Source: Blastobasis lacticolella (Eukaryota; Arthropoda; Insecta; Lepidoptera; Blastobasidae). Taken from it: a stretch of DNA of 64,000 nucleotides. The position numbers and the translations under genes were made by a program. The notes under the pieces are model-generated. The model saw only the letters and a list, made by a program, of their open reading frames with translations, did not search any database and was not told the origin of the DNA. This document shows, in pieces, positions 1 through 9,769 of this stretch; positions within the stretch are counted from its first letter, which is position 1, and every line of letters begins with the position of its first letter. Location of the stretch: positions 4,174,001 through 4,238,000 of the forward strand of contig LR990068.1 in assembly GCA_905147135.1 (NCBI GenBank). The letters are read 5' to 3'.

Positions 1-149
1 AGTAGGAAAGCGGACCCAGCACGACTAGCCCTCGCGATAAGCGAGAAAAGGCACGACATAGATACTGCTATCTCTCTTATCTTAGTATTGAGAGAAGGAA
101 ACAAGGGCCCTCTCCCGGCGCGAACTGTGTCGCATGCAACATGTGCTGG

Positions 150-275
150 CAGTGCAGGACAGAGGTACCGTGGGAGGCCCAATAAGCGATGGATAAATAT
201 AGCTGAGTTGGATGCAGAGCTAACGGATTTCGAAAGTTAAAGACAGAGCGAAGTGGAGGACGAAAAGTAAGGAAT
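150..275 (+). pseudogene. RTE-type LINE 3' end, degraded
   Basis: The plus strand reads RGRPNKRWINIAELDAE, the C-terminal motif also seen in the longer RTE copy at 9997-11455 (RGRPRRQKRWIDIAESNA). It is frameshifted and lacks any reverse transcriptase core. Sequence 25-100 before it resembles 5575-5640, so both belong to one further low-copy repeat. Confidence 0.5.
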
Positions 276-447
276 CCGGGAATTATCTGGTCGACCTCTT
301 CAATCTAGCGGTAGATCCCTGTTCAGCAGCTACCGGTGCATCTGGCTGCCAGGGTTCGCAATTCTACCAGGATAGCGCTTCCAGATTAATTGGAAGCGGT
401 TTCCTACTAGAATCGTTAATTAAAAAAGTGTGGTGTTTTGGCTTTTC

Positions 448-705
448 ATGTGGCCGTGTGGTGTCCGGCTGAGTACAATAGCACCAACCCCTTACACTCG
501 TGGGTGTCGTACAAGGCGACTAATGTTTTCGAGGCAAGATATAGTGCCCGTAGGCTGGAAAATGGGCAGCAGCGTTTTCCATTGTTATATTTATAACACT
601 GCGTTCTCCAACCCGCCTGCCAAGCGTGGAGATTATGGCAATAAAGCCAGTGGGAGAGGCCCTTAGTCCTGCAGTGGACTGTGATGATGATGATGATGAT
701 GATGT
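448..705 (+). repeat. Family C interspersed repeat, near full length
   Basis: Runs from GTGTGGTGTCCGGC through the shared block CCAACCCGCCTGCCAAGCGT to a tail of GATGAT triplets. At least ten copies lie in this window on both strands. The triplet tail suggests mobilisation by RTE-type LINEs, whose 3' ends here also finish in GAT triplets; this is inference. Short ORFs here are incidental. Confidence 0.75.
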
Positions 706-748
706 GCGCCTCTGTGGTATTGCCACTCGTATTGTATTTGAAAGGAAT

Positions 749-800
749 GTCGGTGGCCGAGTGGTTAAGGTATCTGATTAGATTACTGCACCGTGAGTTA
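749..800 (+). repeat. SINE-A tRNA-like head, truncated
   Basis: Contains the A-box-like CGGTGGCCGAGTGGTTAAGG shared with the complete copy at 1206. The B box and body are missing, so it is a fragment and not a functional tRNA gene. Confidence 0.65.
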
Positions 801-896
801 TTGTATTACAATGCGACATTCTTTCTTTGTGAGTTTAGTTGTCATTTGTAATGCTTTTATAACAAGTGGCAACAGTATTCCATGTTGGTGTATTTA

Positions 897-1105
897 TTCG
901 GTTGTGCTCTCGCACGCGAGGGCCCCGGGTCCGCCTTGATCACGATCCAGGATTTGGCAGATCAGGTAACTACACTGGAGCGACTGCCATTTGACCTCTA
1001 TGGCCCCTGTTAACAGGGAAACCTGACCAGAATGGATCACGGTTAATTCAATCGCCTGAATGTGCAGGTTTCCTCAGAATGATTTTCCTCACAGTAGGAC
1101 CATTA
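897..1105 (-). repeat. SINE-A body, 5'-truncated
   Basis: Shows the SINE-A body on the minus strand (motifs TGTGCTCTCG, CTGCCATTTGACCTC, GTGCAGGTTTCCTCA). The tRNA-like head is missing. Confidence 0.75.
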
Positions 1106-1205
1106 ACATAATGACTATGACTGACGATTTTAAGACAAGTTGACAGTTCTTTTGACATTAACTTGTTCCAGAAATTTCCATGTTTACCTTAATATGTTGT
1201 TTAGG

Positions 1206-1563
1206 ATCGCCGGTGGCCGAGTGGTTAAGGTATCCTACTAAGCTAGAGGTACCGGGATCGAATCCTACTGTGGCCATGTACCAATGACTCTTTTCTGAGT
1301 TATGTACATTAGTTGAATACTAACCGATGCTCTTACGGTGAGGGAAAATATCGCGATGAAACCGGTACATTCAGGCGACTGAATATGTAACCATGATCCA
1401 ATCTGGTCAGGTTCCCCTGGTAGCAGCGTCACGGAGGTCAGACGGCAGTCGCTCCGCTGTAATTATCTGATCTGCCAAGTCCTGGATCCTGGTTAAGGCG
1501 GACCCCGGGCCCTCGTGCACGAGAGCACAACTGGGACATTAACGCCAAGATTATTATTATTAT
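1206..1563 (+). repeat. SINE-A, complete copy (tRNA-derived SINE)
   Basis: Best reference copy. The head has an A-box-like TGGCCGAGTGG (1213-1223) and a B-box-like GATCGAATCCT about 35 bases later, the layout of a serine/leucine-type tRNA. A body of about 270 bp follows, ending in GGGACATTAACGCCAAG and an ATT-triplet tail. Internal pol III promoter and tRNA ancestry are inferred from these boxes. At least twelve further copies or pieces lie in the window. Confidence 0.85.
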
Positions 1564-1689
1564 GGATAGATTACATTCTCGACTCGGTGTCGGTTATTTG
1601 GACTTAGTTATATGCCAAGTATTCTAGTTCCTGCGAGCTAGTCTGGTGATTTTGTGAGTTATTGTTATTTTATTGTATATATGCGAAAG

Positions 1690-1815
1690 GATACTCTATA
1701 AGACGGCTTACGACGCAAGGATGCTGAAGACCGGGCGAAGTGGAGAAGAGCTTGTAGGAAAGCGGACCCTGGCAGAGGCCGGGATAAGCGCTAGGACGAT
1801 GATTATGATGCGAAA
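1690..1815 (+). pseudogene. RTE-type LINE 3' terminus
   Basis: Contains GGCGAAGTGGAGAAGA, GGAAAGCGGACCCTGGCAG and GGGATAAGCGCTAGGACGAT with a GAT tail, the same 3' terminus as at 17350-17545, 26995-27265 and 62040-62345. Only the last residues of the polyprotein remain. Confidence 0.7.
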
Positions 1816-2270
1816 GGATACTCAGACTATTCTGAGTATATATACCCCCTACGAACATACATATACGCAATTAAACTTGATTATTATCTGTAGCGATACA
1901 AAAACAGCTTTATCTGTACACAAAGTCATCATAGACGATTAGATAAGAAGATTTATTGTCAAAACATCAATAATCCACTTAAGTAAACCGTACATAACGA
2001 ACCGACTGAGCCCGGACTACACAATAACATACACACATGTCCCTGCGTTGCTCCGGTCCAGGGGGCGATTCTTGCGCAGTGACATCTCAAATACGAAATT
2101 TTCTCTAGCCATAACACTGCATTAGAACGTCACTGAAATTGATCTTTGACAATATACGACTGTCGAAGATAGCTGAGAAAATATTCTCTTACTGCAATAG
2201 ACATTTTAATGCCATTATTAATGTAGATGTCGAATTCGAGATGTCGCAGCGCGATAATTAGGCCCCTGGG
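1816..2270. other. No recognisable feature
   Basis: AT-rich sequence without an ORF, repeat match inside this window or structure that I could recognise. Confidence 0.4.
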
Positions 2271-2328
2271 GCGGGCAACGTGTCACTGTGTGTTTCTTTC
2301 CTACTTTCCTACCCCCTCTTTGACGATT

Positions 2329-2628
2329 CATCATCATCATCATCTTGGCGTTAATGTCCCGGTTGTGCTCTCGCGCACGAGGGCCCGGGGTCCGCCATGA
2401 CCATGATCCAGGATTTGGCAGGTCAGGTAATTACAGTGGAGCGACTGCCGTCTGACCTCCATGACCCTGCTAACAAGGGAAACTGACCAGATTGGATCAT
2501 GGTTACACATCCAGTCGCCTGAATGTGCAGGTTTCATCGCGATGTTTTCCCTCACCGTTAGAACATCGGTTAGTATTCAACTAATGTACATAACTCAGAA
2601 AACAGTCATTGGTACATGGCCGGAGCGG
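2329..2628 (-). repeat. SINE-A copy with 14-bp target duplication
   Basis: A minus-strand SINE-A copy bounded by the direct repeat CCTCTTTGACGATT at 2315-2328 and 2629-2642. The host sequence around it (2275-2328 continued at 2643) resembles the minus strand of 46850-46945, where the repeat is uninterrupted, so that locus is a paralogous empty site. This supports LINE-style retrotransposition. Confidence 0.85.
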
Positions 2629-2639
2629 CCTCTTTGACG

Positions 2640-2684
2640 ATTGAAAGAGATAATTAATGTCCTACATTAATTATCTCTTTCAAT
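2640..2684. other. Near-perfect 21-bp hairpin with 3-nt loop
   Basis: ATTGAAAGAGATAATTAATG plus T (2640-2660) is followed by CCT and by its exact reverse complement (2664-2684). The left arm overlaps the SINE target duplication and matches the host repeat; the right arm is therefore the secondary inverted copy. Confidence 0.8.
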
Positions 2685-2764
2685 ATGATCGATAAATAAT
2701 GTCCTTTGTAACACTCAAGTCCTCATCCCATATGGATGGGGCAGAGACTAAAGACTATCGAGTT

Positions 2765-2953
2765 TCATAACCATAATATTCTACGCTCCTCAGTTCCAGG
2801 ACGCTTACCATCTCTAAGAGCATACATATCCTAGGTGTCGACATCTCCAGTGACGTCCAGTTTCGCAGTCATTTGGAAGAAAAGGTCAAACTCGCATCTA
2901 AAAAGCTGGGTGTGCTTAATAGATCAAAGCAATAAAGCGCCGGGCTTATCCTA
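2765..2953 (+). pseudogene. Jockey/CR1-like LINE reverse transcriptase fragment, left part
   Basis: Reads ILGVDISSDVQFRSHLEEK then KLASKKLGVLNRSKQ, one stop, and SAGLIL. This is the post-palm part of a LINE reverse transcriptase. The reading resumes at 4902 after a nested insertion. Dead copy with at least two stops. Confidence 0.75.
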
Positions 2954-3784
2954 CAGGGTGTCCCGTAAGTCGACGTCAAGTCGAAATCGGGTGATAGACC
3001 AAATGATAATAGTTACTAGAAAAATAAAAAATAAAATCTAAGTCTTGAATTTTTTAAATTATTGGCATTTCTTTTTTTTTCGAGAAAATGTACATTTCGA
3101 GTCGAGTCGAGCTTGTATTTTCGAAACTGGGTTTCTTGAAGGAATTTTTTTTTCCCCGTAATCAAAGAAATAATGTAGCAAGTATTATACCATTTTAGAA
3201 TCCTTATTAAATGCGTCAACTTTTCGTGCTACTTGCCAACCTGGCGTAGTACTTTTTTTTTTCAGTACAGTCCGTTAAAGTTGGACGAAATATTAATTGT
3301 CTATTCATTGTACGGCATAATGTGACACTTTCTTTCAAGCTGGAGCAGTTGACTTGGAATTCTAAGTAATAGGTTAGATTAGCACTATTCGGGATTACAT
3401 AAGAAAAATAAAATTCAAAAAAAGTTAAGATTTGTAGCAACAGGAGCTAAAAAACCATCACAGGGTGTACATTTTCTCGAACAAAAAAAGAAATGCCTAT
3501 AATTTAAAAAATTCAAGACTTAGATTTTATTTTTATTTTTCTAGTAACTATTATGATTTGGACTAGAGATGAAACGGATAGTTGTTTGGCCGGATACCGG
3601 ATACCGGATATCCGGCCAGCCTCCTAGCCGGATAGCCGGATATCCGGCGGCCGGATATTCGGCAGGACATAGTCTCTGAACAAGTTTGTGCAAGCTGTGA
3701 TCGCGGCGTGGGACTTTATACGACTGCATGTGTTTATGTAATTTCAAGTCTTCGTATAATGTGAATAAAAAAAAATCATGGACC

Positions 3785-3995
3785 TGGTTCGATTTCTGGC
3801 GGGGCAGAAATTGAAATGATGGTGTTTAATTTCTGTTATGGATCTGGGTGTTCTATGTATAATAAGTATGTATTTAAAAGTATAGGTATAAGTAGTTAAT
3901 CAGTTATCTAGCACCCATAACACAAGCTTTGCTTACTTTGGGGCTAGATGTCGCTGTGTGAATTTGTCCACGATTATTTATTTTTATTATTTCTG
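3785..3995 (+). repeat. SINE-B copy inside the hAT element
   Basis: Matches the minus strand of 33528-33790: GGTTCGATTTCTGGC (B box), CAGAAATTGAAATGATG, ATAACACAAGCTTTGCTTAC and GGGGCTAGATGTCGC. The 5' part of the head is missing. Confidence 0.75.
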
Positions 3996-4199
3996 TCGTA
4001 CGTGAAATAGTTGTACCTATCGTTTTAATACGTTTAGCAATCCATCCAGTTCACGGCTTCATACATATATAATGTAACAGCCTGTATATCTTGATTGACT
4101 TTGGAAAAAATATGACACTACTTAAATACATTATTATACTAAACAGCATTTGTCAAAACTACACACAACAAAAATGCGCATTTATGCTAATCAGCGAGT

Positions 4200-4510
4200 G
4201 TCACCCTGTTGGGCAAAGTACGTAATGTCCACACTCGTGGAAGTTACAAAGTCACACCTATGCCCGAGAAAATTTGAGAACGCTCAATGCGATGGTGTGG
4301 GCATGTGCTCCGCCGCCCCAAAGATCACCATAGTGCAAGGAGCCCTAAATTTTGCGACGACGACTCGCTGACGCGGAAGACACCCACACGCCACCTGGCT
4401 GACGGCGGACCAACGGGACACGAAGGACAATATTGTTGACGCTCCTACTGCTCAGAATAGAGAGAAATGGAGGAAGCAGACAAGGAGAGCTGACTCCAGC
4501 TAATGGAAAA
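4200..4510 (+). pseudogene. LINE 3' fragment (RTE-like C-terminus), frameshifted
   Basis: Frameshifted pieces recall the LINE C-terminus: a GHVLRRP-like stretch near 4295-4325, CCACCTGGCTGAC near 4395 and a REKWRKQTRRADSS-like end (4460-4500). No intact frame. It sits within the hAT element. Confidence 0.5.
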
Positions 4511-4899
4511 GGCATAGTGCATAAAGAAGAGACCAGAAAACTATTAAAATTATTTGCTAACCTACCAAATGAACGATACGAGTAGAATTGGCGCCGATGC
4601 CGACATAATCAATAGTGTTTTGATTAATATTTATGGTTTTTGAACGTTTTGAGACGACTTTTTACTCGACTGCTACAAAAGGGCATATATTTCCGATGAG
4701 CAAAATCACTTTTATGGACTTTTCATACATTTTTTACTATCCGGTATCCGGCCGGATATTAACGCATTATCCGGTATCCGGCCGGATAGTAAATTATGGC
4801 CGGATAGGCCGGATACCGGATAGTGGCCGGATATCCGTTTCATCTCTAATTTGGACTATCACCCGATTCCGGCTTGACGTCGACTTACGGGACACCCTG

Positions 4900-5035
4900 T
4901 ATATAAGGCTCAAGTCAGACCCCATTCTATGGGCGGAAGCACCAGCATATCAGCTTGGTCCTTGTGACTAGATCCAAAAGCGCGCTGTGAGAATTGTCAA
5001 TGATAGTATGCTCACAAGTGATAGATATATTTCCT
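4900..5035 (+). pseudogene. Jockey/CR1-like LINE fragment, right part
   Basis: Continues the reading of 2765-2953 after the TA duplication: LKSDPILWAEAPAYQLGPCD, stop, IQKRAVRIVNDSML. The motif WAxAPAYQLxPxDxIQKRAVRIV is typical of this LINE's thumb/connection region. Confidence 0.75.
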
Positions 5036-5036
5036 C

Positions 5037-5108
5037 GATAACATTAGTGGCCTTGTACGACACACCCACAAGTGTAAGCGGTTGGTGCTATTCTACTCTA
5101 CACGGCTA
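5037..5108 (-). repeat. Family C fragment
   Basis: Minus-strand 5' end of Family C (ACATTAGTGGCCTTGTACGA, GGTTGGTGCTATTCTACTCT). Truncated. Confidence 0.6.
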
Positions 5109-5329
5109 AGATAGATAAGTACATTTCTATAACTGCGCAGTTGAATAATACTGTAATCTTTCGGCATTCAACCTTCTAGGTTTACAAGATGGCGACGCAA
5201 TACTATATATTGATTTTAAATGAGCAATTCTCGATGTATGGAGGAATTCGTGACGGCCGGAACGGATTTTAAACCTAATATGATCATAAAGCAAACTTAA
5301 TTTATTTTTATATCAGTACTCTAAAGGTA

Positions 5330-5490
5330 GAAAACAAGCTTACGGCCCGCCTAATGGTAAGCAGTCACCGCAGTTTATGGACGTTTGCAATACCAGGGGC
5401 ATCACCCACGCGTGGCCGACCCCGTAAAAACATTTTCACCCTTTTCTTGAAGAACTCCATGTTGTACTCTCCAGGGAAAAAATTAAAATG
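5330..5490 (-). pseudogene. LINE type A 3' end
   Basis: Contains CTTACGGCCCGCCTAATGGT, AAGCAGTCACCGCAG, TTTGCAATACCAGGGGCAT and TCTTGAAGAACTCCATGTTG. On the minus strand the last block encodes the NMEFFKK portion of the LINE C-terminus, as at 19475-19735. Confidence 0.7.
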
Positions 5491-5702
5491 ATCTCTCATT
5501 TAGGAGCATTTAGAGTATAGCGAGCTCTTTTTTCGAATTCTGACTCAAATAACCTGCTGGCTAGCTTTATTGTGCTCTCGTGGGCGATAAGAGAGAAAAG
5601 ACGCGACATGAACCAGCTATATCTTTCATCCTAGTATTTCGTAGTAGCATGCCCTATGATCCTGCGGTACATCTTGGAAGAACTGATAAAAAATAAAAAA
5701 AC

Positions 5703-6040
5703 ATTTTGGCGTTAATGTCCCGGTTGTGCTCTCCAGCACGAGGCTCCGGGGTCCGCCTTGACCATGATCCATGAATTGGCGATCAGGTAATTACAGTGGA
5801 GCGACTACCATCTGACTTCCGCAACCCTGCTACCAGGGGAGCCAGACCAGATTGGATCATGGTTACACCACTCGCCTAAATGTGCAGGTTTCATCACGAT
5901 GTTTTCTCTCACCGTAAGAGCATCGGTTTGTGTTCAACTAATGTACATAACTCAGAAAAGAGTCATTGGTACATGGCGGAATTCGGACCCGGTGCCTGTT
6001 GCTTACGAGTCGGATACCCTAACCACACGGCCACTGAGGC
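5703..6040 (-). repeat. SINE-A, nearly complete
   Basis: Minus strand from GGCGTTAATGTCCCGG to the tRNA-like head (GGATACCCTAACCACACGGC). The B box is altered. Confidence 0.8.
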
Positions 6041-6244
6041 TAATTGATTATTATGATTGTAATAAACAAAGAGGTAGGTGTTGGCAAAACCGGCCATGAC
6101 GAAATTATTGCACCTACCATAAAATTATATAATGAATTATATAGATAGGCTAACATAACATCATGAGTAATGTTTGATCGACATGATTAAGTATTATAAT
6201 AAAAGTATGATATTTTGAAATTGTAATTGTAATGAAGGTAACAT

Positions 6245-6395
6245 TAATCACAGCCCATTACAGTCCACTGCAGGACTTAGGGCCTCTCCCACGAAAGGGG
6301 AGGTTGTTGTCATAATCTCCACGCTTGGCAGGCGGGTTGGAGATCGCAGTGTTATAAGTATAACAATGGAAAATGCTGCTGCCCATTTTTCCATA
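6245..6395 (-). repeat. Family C, 3' part
   Basis: Contains CAGTCCACTGCAGGACTTAG, GGCAGGCGGGTTGGAGATCG and AATGGAAAATGCTGCTGCCC on the minus-strand orientation. Confidence 0.75.
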
Positions 6396-6399
6396 TGAA

Positions 6400-6990
6400 G
6401 GTAACATGATTCTATGAATAATGTAATATGTAAATAATGTAAAACTCTAATTAAAACATTGTGATATTTCGAATTTGTATTTAACGAATATGAATTTTTG
6501 TATATGACATCGTTATATTAATAAATAAAGATTGGCCACAATAATCAAAAATTTTGTGTTAAAATTATGAACATTTGACTTCTAAATTATTGTTTATCAA
6601 AATAAATCTTATATAAATTATATCTCTTAAATATCATTTTTAATGTCAATAAAGACCAGGCAATTAAAAAAAAATTATAAATTAATTTTTTGTGTACTTA
6701 TTTATGTGTACCTCTAAGTATATATTTTTGTATTATGTAAATATCAAAATAAATTGAATAGAATCGAAAGACTGAGCGAACGCAGCGAGCTCAGCTCGGA
6801 ATCTTTAGTATACGCACGAGGCGCGGGCGGTATGATTGTTTACAAATATTTAGCGAGCAAACACAAAAATCACTGGAATTTTTTGCGATCTGTTCAAAGT
6901 CTGCGATATGATCAATCACAGAATTTCGTTAGATAAGTTGAATTCTTACGGATTTAAGGATAATGCTCATAAATTCTTGTCAGAACGTAA
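6400..6990. other. AT-rich sequence without recognisable features
   Basis: Low-complexity, AT-rich. A 60-codon ORF at 6754-6936 shows serine/glutamate/arginine runs from the repeated GAGCGAACGCAGCGAGC motif and no domain. Confidence 0.4.
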
Positions 6991-6994
6991 ATAA

Positions 6995-7105
6995 ACGACA
7001 CGCGCACTAAGGTTGTGGAATGAACTACCTGGAGAGGTTTTCGCTGGAGAGTACAACATTTTTGAGAGATTATGAAAATTTACTGGTGTTGATGTAAATG
7101 CCTAC
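6995..7105 (+). pseudogene. LINE type A C-terminal fragment
   Basis: Encodes TRALRLWNELPGEVFAGEYN, the RTxRxWNELP motif close to the C-terminus of this LINE. Cut off on both sides. Confidence 0.65.
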
Positions 7106-7135
7106 TTTAACAATGACGAATGAAAACACAGTTTT

Positions 7136-7400
7136 TTTTTTTATGTTATGCGGCAGACAAACAGGCAAGCGGGCCACCTGATGGAAAGTGGTCACCGCCG
7201 CCTATGGACATCAGCAACACCAGGGGAGTCACTGATGCGTTGCCCGCCTCTGAAGAGACCTCTAATATACCTCTTGAACGATCCCATGTCATAGTCCAAA
7301 GGAAACACTGTGGCTGGGAGCTCATTCCACATCCGAATCGTACGAGCGAGAAACGTTCTTTCGAACCTTCGCGTCGTGACCAACAGAGGGTCTACCTACG
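7136..7400 (-). pseudogene. LINE type B 3' end
   Basis: The minus strand encodes RRFERTFLARTIRMWNELPA then TVFPLDYDMGSFKRYIRGLF, followed by the noncoding end with CAGCAACACCAGGGG. This is the C-terminus of a Jockey/CR1-like LINE plus its 3' UTR, with a T-run at 7133-7142 at the 3' end. Confidence 0.75.
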
Positions 7401-7494
7401 TAGTGAGGATGAGTACCAAGCCCACGGCGGAGTTTGACCATATTGAAAGTTTTTTTATCATAATGATCATATTTTGTGAAAATAAGTAAATCAC

Positions 7495-7560
7495 ACATAA
7501 CACAAGCTTTGCTTACTTTGGGGCTAGATGGCGCTGTGTGAGTTGTCCAATCACATTAAT
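7495..7560 (+). repeat. SINE-B 3' fragment
   Basis: Contains ATAACACAAGCTTTGCTTAC and TTTGGGGCTAGATGGCGCTG. Confidence 0.7.
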
Positions 7561-7919
7561 TTGGATCATTTTTAAATAAAAAAAACATATCCTACAAATA
7601 TATGCATGTATTCATGATTACCAACCACTTTTACTGTGGCAAAAAATTTGCAAACATTTTCGACCATTTGTTGGTATTTTGAAATTTAGTATACCTATGT
7701 AACTTGCATTAATATGGTACCATGGAGCTGGTCTGATGGAGTCGGAAGGTGGTCATAGGAACTAATGAACGCAACAAGATAACTCCACCACGTTTGGGCT
7801 CTTAGGAACGGTCTTGACGAGTGTACTATACGCGAGAGCTTGCTATGAAAAAAATATTTTTCATTTGACAACTTACTCTGTTGCGACATCACAGTTGGTG
7901 TCATTCTAAAATATTTTTT

Positions 7920-8310
7920 TAAACCACTAAGGTGGCAATCAAGCTTACGGCCCTCCAGTAGCCGTATTCACAATGATTCGGAACCGTTTCCGAACGATTC
8001 GACACGAAATTCGTGAGCGGCGAATGCGTGTCGATCGATTCGAAAACTGTTATTCAGAATCCCGATCGATTCCACGGAAACTCTACTCTCTATAACATAT
8101 GAAAATTTCATCAAAATTAACTGACACCACATTTTCCTAAGAACTTTTGCGGGGTCTTTGTCGATTCCGTATCCGAATGCGATTTCCGAGTCATTGTGAA
8201 TACGGCTACTGATGGTAAGCAGTCACCGCAGCCTATGAACGTTTGCAATACCAGGGGCATCCCCCACGCGTTGCCGGCCCCGTGATAACCTTTTCCCAAG
8301 AACTACATAG
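7920..8310 (-). pseudogene. LINE type A 3' end split by a CWG-MITE
   Basis: Left part 7920-7958 (AAGCTTACGGCCCTCC) and right part 8209-8310 (GATGGTAAGCAGTCACCGCA) are contiguous in sister copies at 26190 and 51320. The 250-bp insert between them is the element at 7959-8208. Confidence 0.75.
7959..8208 (-). mobile_element. CWG-MITE copy 1 (250 bp)
   Basis: Starts TAGCCGTATTCACAATGATT and ends in the complement GTGAATACGGCTA. Flanks are CAG (7956-7958) and CTG (8209-8211); the uninterrupted LINE type A copies read CCTG here. Sister copies at 32915-33165 and 35255-35505 show perfect CAG/CAG and CTG/CTG. No transposase ORF. Confidence 0.8.
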
Positions 8311-8514
8311 TTACTTTACGCTGTGAAATTGTGGTGCAATAGAACAGTCATTATTTCGATGACTATTCTGAAAAACACACTTATCTTTAGGTACTAATAT
8401 ACTTTTTACACGATTTCAGAGTTGCTGCCATAGTACAACGACTCAGGAGCACATGCTCACAGTACGCACCCCTTGGTATCATGAATTTGAAGTCACCCTG
8501 TGTATAACAAGAGC

Positions 8515-8580
8515 TTTGCTTACTTCGGGGCTAGATGGCGCTGTGTGAATTTGTCCATGTATATTTATGTATTATTATAT
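8515..8580 (+). repeat. SINE-B 3' fragment
   Basis: Shares GAGCTTTGCTTACTTCGGGG and CTAGATGGCGCTGTGTGAAT with other SINE-B copies. Confidence 0.65.
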
Positions 8581-8639
8581 TTTTTATCAATTTCGATTCT
8601 CCCTTCTAAGGGGTAATTTTGCCAGATGATACGGGTCAC

Positions 8640-8800
8640 TGACTAGTCTAGTCAGGTTCCCCTGGTAGCAGGGTCACGGAGGTCAGATGGTAGTCGCTCC
8701 ACTAAAATTACCTGATCGCCAAATCTTGGATCATGGTCACGGCGGACTCTGGGCCCTCGTTCTCGAGAGCACAACCGGGACATATTTGTGTCAAGATGAT
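8640..8800 (+). repeat. SINE-A 3' half
   Basis: From GTCAGGTTCCCCTGGTAGCA to CACAACCGGGACAT; head missing. Confidence 0.75.
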
Positions 8801-8958
8801 CATTTTTTTTTTATACGGTTTACTGACCAAGTATCACTGGAATAAAAATTTATGATCCCGTACTTTCTGGGTCACCAGAAATTTTCGCACTATTCGGCAG
8901 TTGTTAAGAATTGCGGCTTTATGCATCGTGTGTAATACGTGTGTGGGTAGACCAATCT

Positions 8959-9306
8959 TCTAATATATAAAATTCTCGTGTCACAGTTTTCGTTGCCATA
9001 CTCCTCCGAAACGGCTTGACCGATTTTGATGAAATTTTTTGTGCTTATCCGGTATCTATGAGAATCGGCCAACATCTATTTTTCATCCCCCTAAATGTTA
9101 GGGGTAGTCCACCCCAAATTTTTTTTATTTATTTTTTAGACGTAGGTGTAGGGTAGGTGTAGGGTAGGGGTAGGTGTAGGGTAGGTGTAGGGTAGGGGTA
9201 GGTGTAGGGTAGGTGTAGGGTAGGTGTAGGGTAGGTGTAGGGTAGGTGTAGATGTAGGTGTATATATTTATTTATATGGCAAAACAACGTTTGCCGGGTC
9301 AGCTAG
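8959..9306 (+). mobile_element. Non-autonomous Helitron with internal minisatellite
   Basis: Begins TCTAATATATAAAATTCTCG and ends GGGTCAGCTAG. The 3' end shows the Helitron signature: a hairpin GGCAAA/TTTGCC (9278-9295) followed by CTAG. The body (CCTCCGAAACGGCTTGACCG) resembles a repeat common in moths and butterflies. An array of GGTGTAGGGTA units (9140-9255) occupies the interior. The left flank is T and not the expected A. Confidence 0.75.
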
Positions 9307-9599
9307 TATTATTATAATATTACTTTTGTGTCGAAGGCCAAGTTCCACTTTGGGTCGATGAGCCAGCGAAGTATGTAAGTATGAGTATGATTATATCTAT
9401 GACTAAGAACTAGATCCTTTAAGCTGTGAAATTGTGATGCCATAGAACAGTCATTATTTCGATGACAATTCGGAAAAAAAAAACTTATCTTTAGGTACTA
9501 AGAATGTAAAGAGGAAAAGTTTGTGTGTATTGCTATAAGTATGAATAAGCATGATCTTCATAGTATAAAACAAAGTCGCTTTCCGCCGTATGTTCCTAG

Positions 9600-9725
9600 G
9601 TAACTATGTACGCTTAGATCTTTTAAACTACGCAACGGATTTTAATGCGGTTTTCAACAATAGATAGAGTGATTCAATAGGAAGGATTATAGGGTAGGCC
9701 AACACGCGAACGAAGTCGCGTCGTA
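9600..9725. repeat. Low-copy repeat shared with 34885-35025
   Basis: Contains ACTACGCAACGGATTTTAAT, TAGATAGAGTGATTCAATAG and GCGAACGAAGTCGCG; the same blocks occur inverted at 34885-35025. Superfamily not identified. Confidence 0.55.
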
Positions 9726-9769
9726 CGAGCAATTTAAAGGGTGTCGTTGATACATTGCGGCATTGGGGT

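Larger units (their letters stand above)
3564..4848. mobile_element. hAT-type element with CCGGATA subterminal repeats, perfect 8-bp duplication
   Basis: Terminal inverted repeat TAGAGATGAAACGGATA at 3564 and its complement ending at 4848, flanked by ATTTGGAC at 3556-3563 and 4849-4856. Both ends carry arrays of CCGGATA/TATCCGG (3585-3662 and 4738-4832). The interior holds a SINE-B piece and an RTE-like 3' fragment and no transposase ORF. The 8-bp duplication and TAGAGATG end fit the hAT superfamily. A related shorter copy lies at 39563-40235. Confidence 0.85.
2954..4899. mobile_element. Mariner-like fold-back element with TA duplication, interrupted by a hAT element
   Basis: The ends are CAGGGTGTCCCGTAAGTCGA and its reverse complement, flanked by TA at 2952-2953 and 4900-4901. 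The arms are long: 2954-3100 is inverted relative to 3462-3563 joined to 4857-4899. Without the hAT insertion the element is about 650 bp and has no transposase. It lies inside the LINE fragment 2765-5035, whose reading continues on both sides. TA duplication and the end sequence fit Tc1/mariner. Confidence 0.8.

Noticed and set aside
748..820. Possible tRNA gene (TGGCCGAGTGGTTAAGG)
   Set aside because: The head recurs joined to the same SINE body and lacks a closed acceptor stem and B box here; it is a SINE fragment.
6754..6936. Serine/arginine ORF
   Set aside because: The GAGCGAACGCAGCGAGC motif produces such frames in noncoding sequence; no domain or splice support.
7870..7905. Micro-exon candidate on the minus strand between TATTTTAG and GTAAGTT
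   Set aside because: Only about 28 bases with no encoded motif linking it to the ankyrin gene; splice-like sites of this quality are expected by chance.
9140..9255. Interstitial telomere tract
   Set aside because: Insect telomeres of this group are expected to be TTAGG repeats; the units here are GGTGTAGGGTA and lie inside a Helitron.
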